From: Morella rubra
Taxonomy: Eukaryota; Streptophyta; Magnoliopsida; Fagales; Myricaceae
Length of the DNA stretch: 64,000 nucleotides
Direction: 5' to 3'
Assembly (NCBI GenBank): GCA_003952965.2
Contig: CM025849.1
Span: 22,639,631 to 22,703,630, forward strand
The notes beneath the pieces were generated by a model, which had not been told where the DNA came from, did not search any database, and saw only the letters and a program-made list of their open reading frames with translations. The position numbers and the translations under genes were made by a program. Positions 23,661 through 35,016 of the stretch are shown piece after piece. The stretch's first letter is position 1, and each line of letters opens with the position of its first letter.

Positions 23661-24766
23661 TGGAAGCTAAAGAATTAAAGACTTAAAAACAATTATAGCC
23701 ACATTGAACTATCAGAAGTTTTGGAAAATAAATTGAAGTTTCCTATAATTCCCTTGTTACGTCATAGAAATAATTATAAAATAAAATTGATGTTATCATG
23801 TGTTCTTGGTCTTTTACTTTCCATGGGGTTGTAGCTAAGGTAGAGCAACCTGCACGAATAAAACTATAGTGGCATTTAGAACTAGATATTATTGTTAGAC
23901 ATTGATAAAAACCAGTTGATTTTTGATGACCTCTTCCTATGACTATGCTCTATCTGTCCGAACTTTGTTCTCCGCTTAATATTTTATCTGTACACACAAA
24001 TGTATGACTATGCTCTATGATTTCGACCTTTGTGGCACCTGTTCTCCCTTTTATATTATGCCTTCCTCCTTTTCCCTTTTCCCATTATTGGTCATTTTTT
24101 CTCCTAACTATCAGGTCATGGGCAGTTTACTGGTTATTGGATGATTCGTGGTTACTCATGGTTTATAGTCTTGGGCAGTTGTTGTTATGTATAGCGCAAC
24201 GGGCCTTGTTCCTAACTGCACATTTATACTATTAGGTCTGTTGAGCTTAGTTAACTCGGGGCCAAAAGATTGATTGAGGCCCAATTTTGGTATCATCAGA
24301 CCAATCAATTAAGAGAAAGTTTGGCCAACATATGAGGAGAGCATTAAGAAATATAATTCAAATAACAAAATATACCCTTTTATGTCAATTATAGTGTTTG
24401 GAATAAATGATAGTTTATCAATTAAGGGCAATTCATGTGACTAGTAGTTTATTATTTAAAAATAAATAAGTGGGACTCCAGCTCACACACGAGGGAGAAT
24501 GTTTGAAATATAATTTAGATAATAAAATATACCGCTTTCTAATAGGTAAAACTTTTGAAATAAGTGGTTGATTGAAAAGACACACCATTACGAGTAAAAT
24601 CTCTGACTATATGTCTCCTAAAAAGAAAAAAGAACATACAATTGAATGAAATTTTAATGTGGCATGTACCTTACTTTTTATATGATATTTTAAAACAAAA
24701 TTCTACTTGCAAAGTCAAATGATCTTTAATACATATCTCTTTGTTGGAACAAAATGTATTTACGTG
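23661..24766 (+). other. Downstream flank of germin-like pseudogene 1, duplicated near 61 kb
   Basis: No gene. 23880-24400 (for example GTCATGGGCAGTTT at 24115) closely matches 61180-61720 in the same order, and 24680-24766 matches 45130-45211. It is therefore part of a duplicated segment of the germin locus, not an independent gene region. The ORF 24017-24235 is chance. Confidence 0.7.
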
Positions 24767-24932
24767 CCCACCTAGGTAGCTCAAGTGGCAATGGGAAGGT
24801 CCAGAGAGTGTAGGTCAAGCGCACACTCAGTGGTTCAAATCACCACTTGAGCAAAAAACTTGCGACTTAAATGGGGGGCTAGTCAGTGGGCCAATTAATC
24901 TCTCCAGAATGGCTCCCTCGTTACCCAAAAAA
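24767..24932 (+). mobile_element. tRNA-derived SINE copy 1
   Basis: It has an RNA polymerase III A box (TAGCTCAAGTGG, 24777-24788) and a B box (GGTTCAAATC, 24832-24841) about 44 bp apart, then a tRNA-unrelated body and an A-rich end (TTACCCAAAAAA). This is the usual layout of plant tRNA-derived SINEs. It is not a functional tRNA: I see no acceptor-stem pairing. A second copy lies at 45212-45344, but the two also share upstream flank, so they are probably duplicated together. Confidence 0.55.
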
Positions 24933-25225
24933 GGTATGTAAGTACTAGTACTTGCACTAAGATATATAATTGTTGCAGGGCTAAACTATAAGAAGTACAA
25001 AAAAAGAGATCAAACTACTTTTGTAAACAAGAAAATTCATTTTTATTAACGGATTTTATTCAGTATTTGGTCTTTTCCTTTTTGTTATCTCGCTTGCACT
25101 CAGGAAAGCAGATGGAAAACTATATATATACTACAAACTATATATATATTTATACGGGATCGAAACACGCTTCTTCTTGGACTTTTTCATTCTCTCCTAC
25201 AGGCGAGGCTTAGACTATTTATTTC
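24933..25225. other. Germin-locus flank left of the Sirevirus insertion
   Basis: AT-rich. The phrase TTGGACTTTTTCATTCTCTC (25177-25196), then CAGGCGAGGC, resembles 45003-45040 on the other side of the insertion. The last five bases, ATTTC (25221-25225), are the left target-site duplication of the Sirevirus. Confidence 0.5.
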
Positions 25226-26369
25226 TGAAAAACAAGGTTTAGACCCTAAAGAACGTCTAGAGGGGGGGTGAATTGGTGTTGCTACTTTCTTTTTCAACAA
25301 ATAGACAAATTTAAAACAAGTTCTAAATTAGTCTTGTCTAGATCTAAAAGTATTAAACAATTAACACATATCAAGCACAAAGTAAAAATCAATCACACGT
25401 CAAGACAAGAGATTTGATGACGAAGTGGAAAACCTTATCAAAGGAAAAATCACTTCGGGCTAGCAGCCACCAAAAAATTCACTAGAAGATAAACCTTACA
25501 CCGGTGACTCAGACACGGGCAACATCCAGTTGCTTGACTCTGACAACCCGAAGTAATAATCTAGGTAATCCAACCTAGACCTGCTTCCTTGCGGTTAACC
25601 CTCAGCCTTCTGAGGTTCTTCTTGCAAATCTCTTCAACGTACACTCTGGTTCTTCAACACCGGTGACTCTGGCTGCCAATCTCCTTAAGCTCTCTGAAGG
25701 CTTCTCACAGGAGGTTGGTTTCAATGGTGATTGAGGTGATTGATGTATGAGAGAGAGAATAGGAACACTTTAGGTTCAAAGGTATCAAGGGATTTTTCTC
25801 TCAAATATGAAACACCAAGGAAAGATGGAAAATAACTTAGGCAAACCTCTTGGACGAATGTTTCACAGTTTAAATAGAAAAAGATAAAAAAAAAATTTGA
25901 AATCAGAGATTTTTTCTCGAGCCAAGGTAGGGCGAAGCTAGGGCGAAATACACTGTATGAAAAGTGGCAGTTTAGCTCGAGCCAAGCTAGGGCAAAGATA
26001 AGGCAAACTTACTGTAAAAAATCACCTATTTCGCTCGAGCTAAGGTCAGGCGAAATCAAGCGAAATTGAGAGATTTTAGGATCAGATCACAATTCGCGAA
26101 TTTGAACTCCTTTTTTCAAAATTCGAACGCCCTGAAGATCATATTCCAAAGATACACTTGAGAGATTTTAGGATTGGATCACACTTTGCGAATTTGAACT
26201 CCTTTTTCAAAATTTGAACATCCTTCGTCTTTATCTTCATGATTCAAATGCTTTCCAATTCTAATCTTGTTAGGAGACATCTTGAACACTTGAACACTTG
26301 AACAACCCTTATCTAAATAATTCAAATTACAATTCAAATTTGAAATGGAATTTGTCAATAACATTAACA
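25226..26369 (-). repeat. 3' LTR of the Sirevirus
   Basis: Plus-strand sequence runs from TGAAAAACAAGGTTTAGACC to TAACATTAACA, i.e. TG...CA bordered on either strand. It is 1144 bp against 1054 bp for the partner at 43865-44918. Differences include extra copies of a CTCGAGCCAAG(G/C)TAGGGC phrase around 25915-26060. A polypurine tract (minus strand GGGGAGT) directly abuts it at 26370-26380. Confidence 0.9.
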
Positions 26370-27237
26370 AACTCCCCATTTGACAATTCCGTGACAAAAC
26401 CTATACATCAAGCTAGGAAAAGAAAAAAATTGTTAAAGACCCTTGCCAATCACCAAGACAAGAACCTATTTACAATTTTTTACTCAACCTTAAAACTAGA
26501 CGCAAGTGTTCCAGAGTCGTTGAAAGTAGACCTGTTTCCTGAAACAATAATTCTCAGACAACCTAGTGAAAAGCGTGGGAAACAGAACAAAATACTTAAT
26601 GATCAAAATAACATGAAATCATCATCAGATAGCATATCAAAAGTATAATGTCAAGAGATAAAAAATATTCACTCCCCCTCACTACAACCCTAAAAAATAT
26701 CCACTCCCCCTAAAAATATTCTCCCCCTTTTTGTCACGGATTGAAAAATAAGCATCAAGTAGCAAAGGAGATCATGATCAGTATCAGTATCAACAGTGAA
26801 AGAAGATCAAATTAGATTATCTCAAGGAATTTCTCAAACAAACCAAGGTATACGTATTGCTCCAACAAATAGAATGCATGAACATGGAGAAATCATCAAC
26901 TCAAATGATAAAGCCAATGAAAAGTAAGGCCAGACAACATAGTATCAGCATAATTTGAAAAACAAGATTTGAAAAGAAATACGAAAGGGATGCGTGGGGA
27001 AAAAGAAAGGACGCTTGAGGTTTAAAAAATCTAACCTGGCGCTTTTTTTTTTTTTAAATAAACATTTAAAAATTTTATAGAATTATTAAACATTTATTGA
27101 AGTCTCATAAACATGCTGAATATATAATAATCACATATACAAAGACGTAATGCCTAGGTGATTATACCATTGAGCTATAGAGCTATAGTTCTCCTCCATC
27201 TACACCTAGGTGATTATATTTGTTTTTATATCATTGA
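26370..27237 (-). promoter_or_regulatory. Sirevirus 3' noncoding region with multiple polypurine tracts
   Basis: On the minus strand, GGGGGAG occurs in series at about 26672-26679, 26704-26710 and 26721-26727, plus GGGGAGT next to the LTR (26370-26377) and another GGGGGAG at about 38480 on the far side of the gypsy insert. Multiple polypurine tracts are a described Sirevirus trait and prime plus-strand DNA synthesis. No envelope-like ORF is recognisable here. The plus-strand ORF 26298-26648 has no domain. Confidence 0.65.
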
Positions 27238-29960
27238 TGTAACGCCCCTTCCTTGTATAGAGCTATAGTATATAGTGCTCATGTGAAAATTTTGTATTTG
27301 TGTTTACATTCAAGAAGGTCATTGGGATGGTCAGGGCAAGCCTGTAAAATCCTGGTAAGACAGGTCTGAGTGCTGCATGCCCTGAGCTAGCAGTTTAGCC
27401 TGAGCAGTTTTCTAGTTTTCTCGACCCCAGCAGGAGTTTCCCCCCCCTGCTGTTTGAGCTTTATTTATAAGCTTCCTTTTGCATGCTACTTTTTGTGTCC
27501 TAACCTTATGCACAACATTAAATGCACTCTTATCCCATTTCACGTTTTACTTCCCTCCTTCTTATTTGACCGCCTAGATGAAGATGGCCATTGGCTCTCT
27601 CTTTTTGGCGTGTTGCCAATAGATGTACGAGATGAATATTCTGGTGGCAGCAGACGTGTACGACCTCGTTATCCCTCTCTCTCTCTAATGATTGGGTCTA
27701 TACCTATAGACTGGTAGGGGGGAGTACACCGTGAATTCGTTGCTTTCTACTTATAGTATCAACTAGAAGAATAAAAGAGAGAGACGTGAAGTGAGTGCTC
27801 CGAGACATAAGAAACGAGAACTTTCACCAAACTGATAGAGAGAAAGGAAGGGAGAGTGACGTGAGAGAGACCAGTTGACCGAAGGAAAAGGAAGAAGGAG
27901 AAACCAAAGAGACCGAGGTAGTCTCGGTCTGCACCTTTTCCTTCCCATTAGCTTTTATCTCTTCTTTTTCTAACGTAGTGCTGTTTTTAGGTGTTTTTAT
28001 TCAAGGAAAGGCAGTATAACTCGACTGAGGTAAGGGTGAGCCAAGTTACATTAGGGGATTAGTAGTAAGGGGTAGAATGTCCTTTGACTTTTGCCATGAG
28101 ATGAGAAAAGACTAGTAACCCATATTGTGATAAAATGCCAAAGGACTAAAAGACGTGGACCACCTTAGAACCTTTGGTCGTGAAGTTTGAGAAAGAAAAA
28201 CTCTGGTCGGGAAAGCCTTTTGTTTTATATGCCCGAGGAAATTATTGTTGAAGCCTTGTTATTATATGCCTGAAAAGGACTTGTTTTGTTTTATATTGGT
28301 TAATGTTGTTTTGTTTTATAGTGGTTACATGCTCGGAAAAGCATAAAATATGCCCGGGAAGACCTTGATAAAACGTGCCCAAAAAAACTTTTATACAATA
28401 TGTCCGGGAAGACTTCGATTAAAACGTGCCCAGGGAGGATTTTCTTTTGAAACTAGTCAAGAGCTCTAAAATCCTTTCTTTTAAAGACAGCCAGTCCTTA
28501 TTGGGTTAGCAATGAATAAAATAACTTAATTGTATAAGTTGTTGGACTTGCCTATTAACAGCATGTGGTACATGTTAGGTTGGACCGAGTCTAATGCATG
28601 AATATCATGAAATGAACACTCACTTATGGATTAAGAAAAGTTACTGTGAATTTATTGCTTTATTTTATATGCATTTTATATGACAATTGGTCCATGAAAT
28701 CTATTGCTCATTTTGATACCTGTTGCATCAACATATCATGGGTATGGGGAAGCTATTGACCGAACTGACACATGACCGGAATGAAACCCATACCCAGAGG
28801 TGGTCCTATGACAAGGTGACGGTACCAATCACAGTGGGATAGTGCAAGCCACCACTGAAAGGATAGTGGTTGGTATCCCTGGCGTGAAACAATATACGCT
28901 TGACAGGGTCCTAGTGCCGGGGCACGGGACAGTCCTAGAGGAGAGGAGGGACGCACAACCCTGACTCTGGGGTTAAACAGAGCGATGAAAGGACACCTCG
29001 ACAGACAGAAAGAGGAAAGAAAGAAAGAAAGTACAGTGACCGGGAAACAGATGCATCATTCTTGCATTGCATCATTTTCCTGTTTAGTGTTTTGATGCTT
29101 GATTATTTTGATTATTCATGCTTATCTGTTTTGTATGGCATATTCCCCTTTTTATTGTTTAATCTCTTGTATGTACTGCCGTGGACATGGACATATCAGA
29201 TGCTGACATTTATGAGCGAGCAGACTTTGGATGTTGATCCCTACATAGTAGTGGTTAAATTATGGACTTATGTCACCGAATATTTTGATGTATTCGTGGG
29301 GTATGAGCCCAATGGTACCTCAAGGATCCACCTTCCTCCAGTTCCTCGAATTGAGATTTCGGTTTGGTCGATGTTGATCCGGCTCTTCTGCACGTTGTCC
29401 CTCCTCCACCGGCGGTGGAGGGCATCGGGGATAATGAGATTATCGACCTAACCTCCGACACTGAGTCGGAGATTGACTAGACATCAGTGGTAGTCATTTT
29501 TTTTGTTTTAGGTCCTGTTACTGTTAGCCAGTTTCATGGATGTGTGGGACAGAAAGTTGTAGACAACTTCCGTTTTTGTATTTATTATCTCGTTACTTTT
29601 GTATCTTCGTAAAAGGTTTTTGTTCTTTGTAAAGTGCTACCAGTATAAAAAATCAATATGTATTTGTAATTCCTTTTATTCTGTCCCTCCTTACGCCACA
29701 ACCTACTTTCAAATTTTTAACTGTAATTTTGACATCTCCTTAATTAATCCATTTTATTTTTCCTTATTTAATTCAGTGTGACTTGTTTGTTAAATCCCTG
29801 AAAACTATTATTTTTCTTCCTTAAATACTTACTTAAAACATTTCCGCTAAGCTTTTTTTAAAGCCAGTTATCAGATTTAATTCGTGCCGTAATCCCCGCT
29901 TGTGTGCATTCCATTATGATAGGAGAGCCTAGGGGGTAAGTACTGGCACGGGGCGTGACA
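27238..29960 (+). repeat. 5' LTR of the gypsy element, 2.7 kb
   Basis: TGTAACGCCCCTTCC...GGCACGGGGCGTGACA. Against the right LTR it lacks about 400 bp near 27360-27460, the TGAGTC/GACTCA hairpin near 29138, and several short blocks. Forty-odd bases upstream of the border (27190-27237) are also present upstream of the right LTR. It carries a broken copy of the LTR ORF (29200-29480). Confidence 0.9.
29200..29480 (+). pseudogene. Broken copy of the LTR-encoded small ORF
   Basis: Equivalent of 37473-37763. It starts MLTFMSEQTLDVDPYIVVVK, but one C is missing in the run after the GYEP codons (29306-29312), shifting the frame. The original frame's end, matching the IIDLTSDTESE coding region, is still readable at 29436-29480. 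Confidence 0.6.
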
Positions 29961-30056
29961 GTTGGTATCAAAGCATGGTTTAGCGGTTCAATAGGCCTAG
30001 GCTTGAATCATCATGTGGTGTAGATAGTAACATTGGTGTTATTTCTCAGGGAAGTT

Positions 30057-31110
30057 ATGGCTGAGCCTGTAGGAGATGTGAACCTGAATCGGGAACAGGG
30101 ACAAACAACTTCCGGGTCCAATGCGGAAGAGGTGCTCCGGAGTTTAGCGGGTTTCATGGCTCAACAAATGAACCAGAACATCGAAGGGTGTTCCTTTGAC
30201 CAATTTAACCGTTAGCATCCTGCTGTATTTAACGGCAAGACTGACCCAATATCTGCTGAGAATTGGATTTTGGATATCGGGGAATTGTTTAAAGTGTTGG
30301 GTTGCACTGATGAGCAGAAGGTGATATATGCTGCTTATAAGCTGTCTAGGGAAGCAAAAGATGGTGGCTATCTAGGAGCGTGTTACTGGAGCAAGAGCTT
30401 CAGGGAGCACCAATTACTTGGGAGAGGTTCAAGGTGGAATTTTTAAACCAGTATTTTCCTAGATTGGCTTGGGAAGTTAAGGCGAGGGAATTTTCTATTT
30501 GGTGCAAGGGTCATTGTCTGTAGAGGAGTATGCAGCCTGATTCATGGAGTTATCGCGTTTCGCCCCTCATCTGATTCCCGAGAGGAAAAGAAAGCACGAA
30601 GGTTCGAGGAAGGACTACATCCGAGAATCTTTGATCGGTATGTAGTCATAATTTTAATAACTGGGCTGAATTGGTGGAGCTAGCTGCTATAGTGGAACGT
30701 AGCATCCAGAGGAATGCTACGTTTATGACTGACAGAAAAAGCGTCCTCCACAGCAAGGAAGTGGTTTTCGAGATCAGCCCCAGGAAAAGGTTTGTTCATA
30801 GTGGTGGCCAGTGGAAGGGCCAAGGAAGTAATGCGGGAGGTAATACTCCATTTAAGGGTAATCAAGGAGCGCTTTGCCCCCATTGTAAGAGGTTCCACCC
30901 CGGACAAGAATGTCGTATGGCAAACGGGACTTGCTTCATATGTGGTGTCCGGGACATTACGCTCGGGACTGCCCTAGTAAGCAGAATGGACCCTCTCGTG
31001 TGCAGCCCAAGTACCAGTAAGGAACGGCAAAGGAGCCATAAATCGTGGAAGACAGCAGCAAAATACTGTCCCCGCTCGTGTTTTTGCCCTGACACAGAGG
31101 ATGAAGAGCA
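30057..31110 (+). pseudogene. gypsy gag
   Basis: ATG at 30057 (MAEPVGDVNLNREQGQTTSG), with a TAG at 30213 replacing what looks like a Gln codon. The Retrotrans_gag-like region follows (FNGKTDPISAENWILDIGEL, FKVLGC), then frame changes near 30370 and 30520. The region around 30671-30960 ends in a CCHC-like knuckle (CPHCKRFHPGQEC...CFICG). Gag forms the virus-like particle. Multiple lesions. Confidence 0.75.
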
Positions 31111-31119
31111 AATGATGCG

Positions 31120-31545
31120 GTGGTGTCAGGTATCTTTTTCCTACCTCATGGGGCTGTAACTGTTTTGTTTGATTCAGGTGCTACGCATTCTTTTGTTTCT
31201 TATGATTGTGGCTTGATAAGTGGGGCAAAGTTGGAACCCTTAGAACCGGTATTGGAGGTAGCCACTCCAGTAGGGGTAGCGAAAATATGTGACAGAGTAG
31301 TTAAGGCCTTTCCCATGCCAATAGGAGAGGTGGTTATGCCGGTGGATTTGATTCTTTTGCATATGGTAGAGTTTGATATTATTCTCGGCATGGATTGGTT
31401 GGCCACATATCATGCCTCTGTTGATTGTTTTAATAAGGAAGTGATATTTAGAATACCAGGCCGAGAGGAGTATAGATACAAGAGTTCTCGAGGAAAAGCA
31501 GTGCCTCGGGTTGTATCAGCATTGCAAGCTCGGAAGTTGATTTGA
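31120..31545 (+). pseudogene. gypsy aspartic protease
   Basis: An open frame of about 140 codons with the active-site motif LFDSGATHSF and the flap/second motif IILGMDWL. It would process Gag-Pol. The frame is open, but it is separated from gag and RT by frame changes, so it cannot be made as part of an intact polyprotein. Confidence 0.8.
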
Positions 31546-31620
31546 AAGGTGCCTAGGGACTTTTAGTCTCAGTTGTGGAGGTGAAAGAAGGAAGAGAAGG
31601 GAATTGATTCCATTTTAGTA

Positions 31621-33220
31621 GTGAAGGAATTTTCGGATGTATTTCCTGACGAGTTACCGGGTTTACCCCCGGAAAGAGAGATTCAATTTGAGATTGAGGT
31701 GGTACCGGGAACAGTTCCAATATCAAAAGCCGTATCGTATGGCGCCGGCCGAGTTGAAGGAATTGAAAATGCAGCTGCAGGATCTTTTGGAGCGAGGTTA
31801 TATTAGACCTAGTGTATCACCATGGGGAGCTCCGGTGTTGTTTGTGAAGAAGAAGGACGGAACTCTCAGAATGTGTATAGATTATCGCGAGTTAAATCAG
31901 GTGACAGTGAAAAATAAGTACCCGTTACCGCGTATAGATGATTTATTTGATCAATTAAAGGGAGCGGGAGTCTTCTCAAAGATAGATTTGCGGTCTGGAT
32001 ACCATCAGTTAAGAATAAAAGCGGAGGATATTCCAAAGTCGGCATTTCGGACTCGATATGGTCACTTTGAGTTCTTAGTAATGCCATTCGGATTGACGAA
32101 TGCACCTGCTGCTTTTATGGATTTGATGAATAGAGTGTTTCGGGAGTTCTTGGATCGTTTTGTGGTAGTTTTTATTGATGATATTTTGATTTATTCAAAG
32201 ACGACTGGAGCACGAAAAGCATTTATGCTTGGTACTACAAAAGTTACGAGAGAAGCAATTGTATGCCAAATTATCGAAGTGTGATTTTTGGGGCACATTG
32301 TGTCAAGTCAAGGCATCTCAGTGGACCCAAGCAAGATAGAGGCAGTCATGGATTGGCCAAGGCCGGTCAACGTCCACGAAATTCGCAGTTTCTTGGGATT
32401 AGCGGGGTACTACAGGAGATTTGTAGAAGGATTTTCTAAGTTAGCTGCCCCGTTAACTGCCTTGACTAGGAAGGATGTAAAGTATGTATGGACCGAAGAA
32501 TGTGAGAAGAGTTTTCAGGAGCTAAAGAAGAAATTGGTGACAGCCCCTGTGTTGACCTTGCCCACTGAGGGTGAAGATTTTGTGATTTTCAGTGACGCAT
32601 CTCGGAAAGGACTAGGTTGTGTATTGATGCAAAAGGATAAAGTTATTGCCTATGCATCTCGGCAATTGAAGCGTCATGAGGAGAATTACCCTACCCATGA
32701 TCTGGAATTAGCGGCGGTGGTATTTGCTCTGAAGATATGGAGACATTATCTGTATGGAGTACGATGTGAGATATTCGCAGATCACAAGAGCTTAAAATAT
32801 TTCTTTACTCAGAAGGAGCTCAACATGAGGCAAAGGAGATGGCTGGAATTGATCAAGGATTATGACTGTTCAATTAATTATCATGCAGGGAAGGCTAATG
32901 TAGTTGCTGATGCTTTAAGCCGGAAGGTAGTAAGGAAAGAAATAAAGGATGATATGGAGAGGAATGATATTGAACTTCTCTTGCAAGGAGAAACGGCAAG
33001 GTTGGCCGCCCTGTTGATCCAACCTACCCTCATTGAAAGAATTAAGGAGAGTCAGCAACAAGACTTGTTTGTAAGGAGAATTGTGGCAGAGCTGGAATCA
33101 GGCACGAAGGACAATTTTGTAATATCTGGAGATGGGACCCTTTATTTTCAGCGGCGTTTGGTAGTACCTGATAAGAAAAGGAGAAGCTCACAAGTCGATG
33201 TTTTCTATTCATCCGAGTAG
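31621..33220 (+). pseudogene. gypsy reverse transcriptase and RNase H
   Basis: Pre-RT part [19 protein letters not shown], then a frame shift near 31730. RT motifs: [42 protein letters not shown] and the catalytic FIDDILIYS. After YS the frame is broken (about 32195-32284), then [40 protein letters not shown] and RNase H ([51 protein letters not shown]). Motif order is complete. The frameshifts prevent a functional polyprotein. Confidence 0.9.
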
Positions 33221-33229
33221 TACTAAGAT

Positions 33230-34432
33230 GTATCGGGATCTTAAGGAAAATTTTGGTGGAACGGAATGAAGAAAGATATTGCTGATTATGTGAGTCGCTG
33301 TTTGACATGTCAGCAAGTTAAGGCAGAACATCAGAAACCCGCGGATTATTGCAGCCATTGGAGATACTCGTTTGGAAGTGGGACGAAATAACAATGGATT
33401 TGGTGATGGGATTACCAAAAGCACCAACGGGACAAGATGCTGTATGGGTAATAGTAGATCGATTAACAAAGTCGGCTCATTTCCTTCCAATCAAAGTTAC
33501 TTATTCAGTGGAAAAGTTGGCTGAGTTGTATATTCAGGAGATAGTGCGATTACATGGAATTCGAAGTCCATAGTGTCGGACAGAGATACCCGCTTTACTT
33601 CCGAGTTTGGGAAGGTTTTCAAAAGGCAATGGGTACTCAGTTGAAATTTAGTACAACTTTCCACCCTCAAACGGATGGACAGTCGGAGAGGACGATTAAG
33701 ATACTTGAGGACATGCTTAGAGCTTGTGTGCTTGATTTCAAGGGCCATTGGAGCTATTATTTGCCATTGGTAGAATTCGCCTATAACAATGCTTATCAGG
33801 CTAGTATTGGTATGGCTCCTTATGAGGCATTGTATGGACGCAAGTGCAGATCTCCATTATATTGGGATGAAATTGGGGAACGACAGTTACTAGGTCCCGA
33901 AATTGTACAGAAGACCTGTGAGAAAATTGGGATTATTAGGGAATGCCTAAAAGCTGCCCAGAGTAGACAAAAGAGTTACGCGGATGTCAGACGCGTGCTT
34001 TGGAGTTTCAGGTAGGCGATAAGGTATTTCTAAAGGTAACGCCCCATGAAAGGGATCAAGCGGTTTGGAAAGAAAGGAAAATTAAGCCTGCAATTTGTGG
34101 GACCCTATGAGATTTTGAGCAAGGTAGGACCAGTAGCATATCAATTGGCACTACCACCAGAATGGGAAGGGATGCATGACGTCTTCCATATATCTATGCT
34201 AAGAAAATACGTGGCAGACCCCTCTCATATTCTGGACCATGCACCGTTGAGTATAGGGGAGAATTTGTCATATATAGAGCAACCAGTGCAAATTATGGAC
34301 CGAACAAGAATTGCGCACTAAAAAGATTCCATTGGTGAAGGTACTTTGGAGGAGCCAGGAAGTAGAAGAGGCATCTTGGGAGTTGGAATCTGAAATGCGT
34401 GAGAAGTACCTCATCTATTTACTGATTTAGGT
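33230..34432 (+). pseudogene. gypsy integrase with C-terminal chromodomain
   Basis: Zinc-finger remnant [16 protein letters not shown], core motifs [27 protein letters not shown], a SDRD-coding stretch in another frame at about 33575, FHPQTDGQSERTIKILEDML and YNNAYQASIGMAPYEALYGR. The C-terminal part reads QFVGPYEILSKVGPVAYQLA and DVFHISMLRKYV, and the chromodomain (34262-34420) has SYIEQPVQIMDR, a frame change, then KVLWRSQEVEEASWELESEM. Integrase inserts the DNA copy; the chromodomain targets chromatin. At least four frame changes. Confidence 0.85.
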
Positions 34433-34532
34433 TATGATCTTGCTTGAAATTGAGTTATTCATTGGTATTTGGTGTTGAAAGAAAATTCAAGCTGGTGAGA
34501 TGTTTATTTATACCTCTATACTTATCTAGCAG

Positions 34533-34796
34533 ATGGAGAACCAAACTATCAAAACTATCAAGAAGGAAATTTTGGTGAAGAAGAGGAAGTACCCGCAGCC
34601 CGAACCTAGGCACGTATGGGCAACCAGGAGCATGCCCGTGGGATGTTACCAGTACCCGGGCGCTGTGAAGAAACCCAAGTTGGAGAAGGAAAATGAAGAG
34701 GAATTTGACCCTGAGGAAGCATCTAACATAGAAGAAACAGAAACAAAAACCAACCCCGAAGTCAAGAAGGACCTGGCCGAGAACAAGCTAGCCTAG
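34533..34796 (+). CDS. Unknown 87-residue ORF between pol and the 3' LTR
   Basis: ATG at 34533, TAG at 34794-34796. The protein is rich in Lys and Glu: an N-terminal KKEILVKKRKYPQPEPRH stretch that could act as a nuclear localisation signal, VWATRSMPVGCYQYPG, then an acidic tail (EEEFDPEEASNIEETETK). I recognise no domain. It may be an accessory ORF of the element, a captured gene end, or chance. The gypsy genes upstream are damaged while this frame is open, but its short length weakens the argument. Confidence 0.35.
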   Translation: MENQTIKTIKKEILVKKRKYPQPEPRHVWATRSMPVGCYQYPGAVKKPKLEKENEEEFDPEEASNIEETETKTNPEVKKDLAENKLA

Positions 34797-35016
34797 TATA
34801 TCTATATATCTTGTTTTTTGTTTTTTTCGTAGTTGTAACGTACTCTGAAAACTGAGCAACCTATTGGGTAACCCAGCTCTTTTGCACCTATTTGGTATAT
34901 ATGTGAGATAATATAAATAGTACGTTGTGGAATTTTCTTACTTCAATTATTCTTCGTACATCTTTAATTCTCCTCCATTTACACCTAGGTGATTATATTT
35001 GTTTTTATATCATTGA
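34797..35016 (+). other. gypsy 3' noncoding region
   Basis: 220 bp to the right LTR. I see no clear polypurine tract at its end, which reads CACCTAGGTGATTATATTTG and then TTTTTATATCATTGA. That end is shared with the sequence left of the 5' LTR. Confidence 0.5.

Noticed and set aside
24767..24932. A functional tRNA gene
   Set aside because: A and B boxes are present but no cloverleaf stems or acceptor end; a SINE explains it better.
29062..29451. A 129-codon ORF inside the left gypsy LTR as an intact gene
   Set aside because: Only its middle matches the open frame of the right LTR; the ends come from other frames after a one-base loss.
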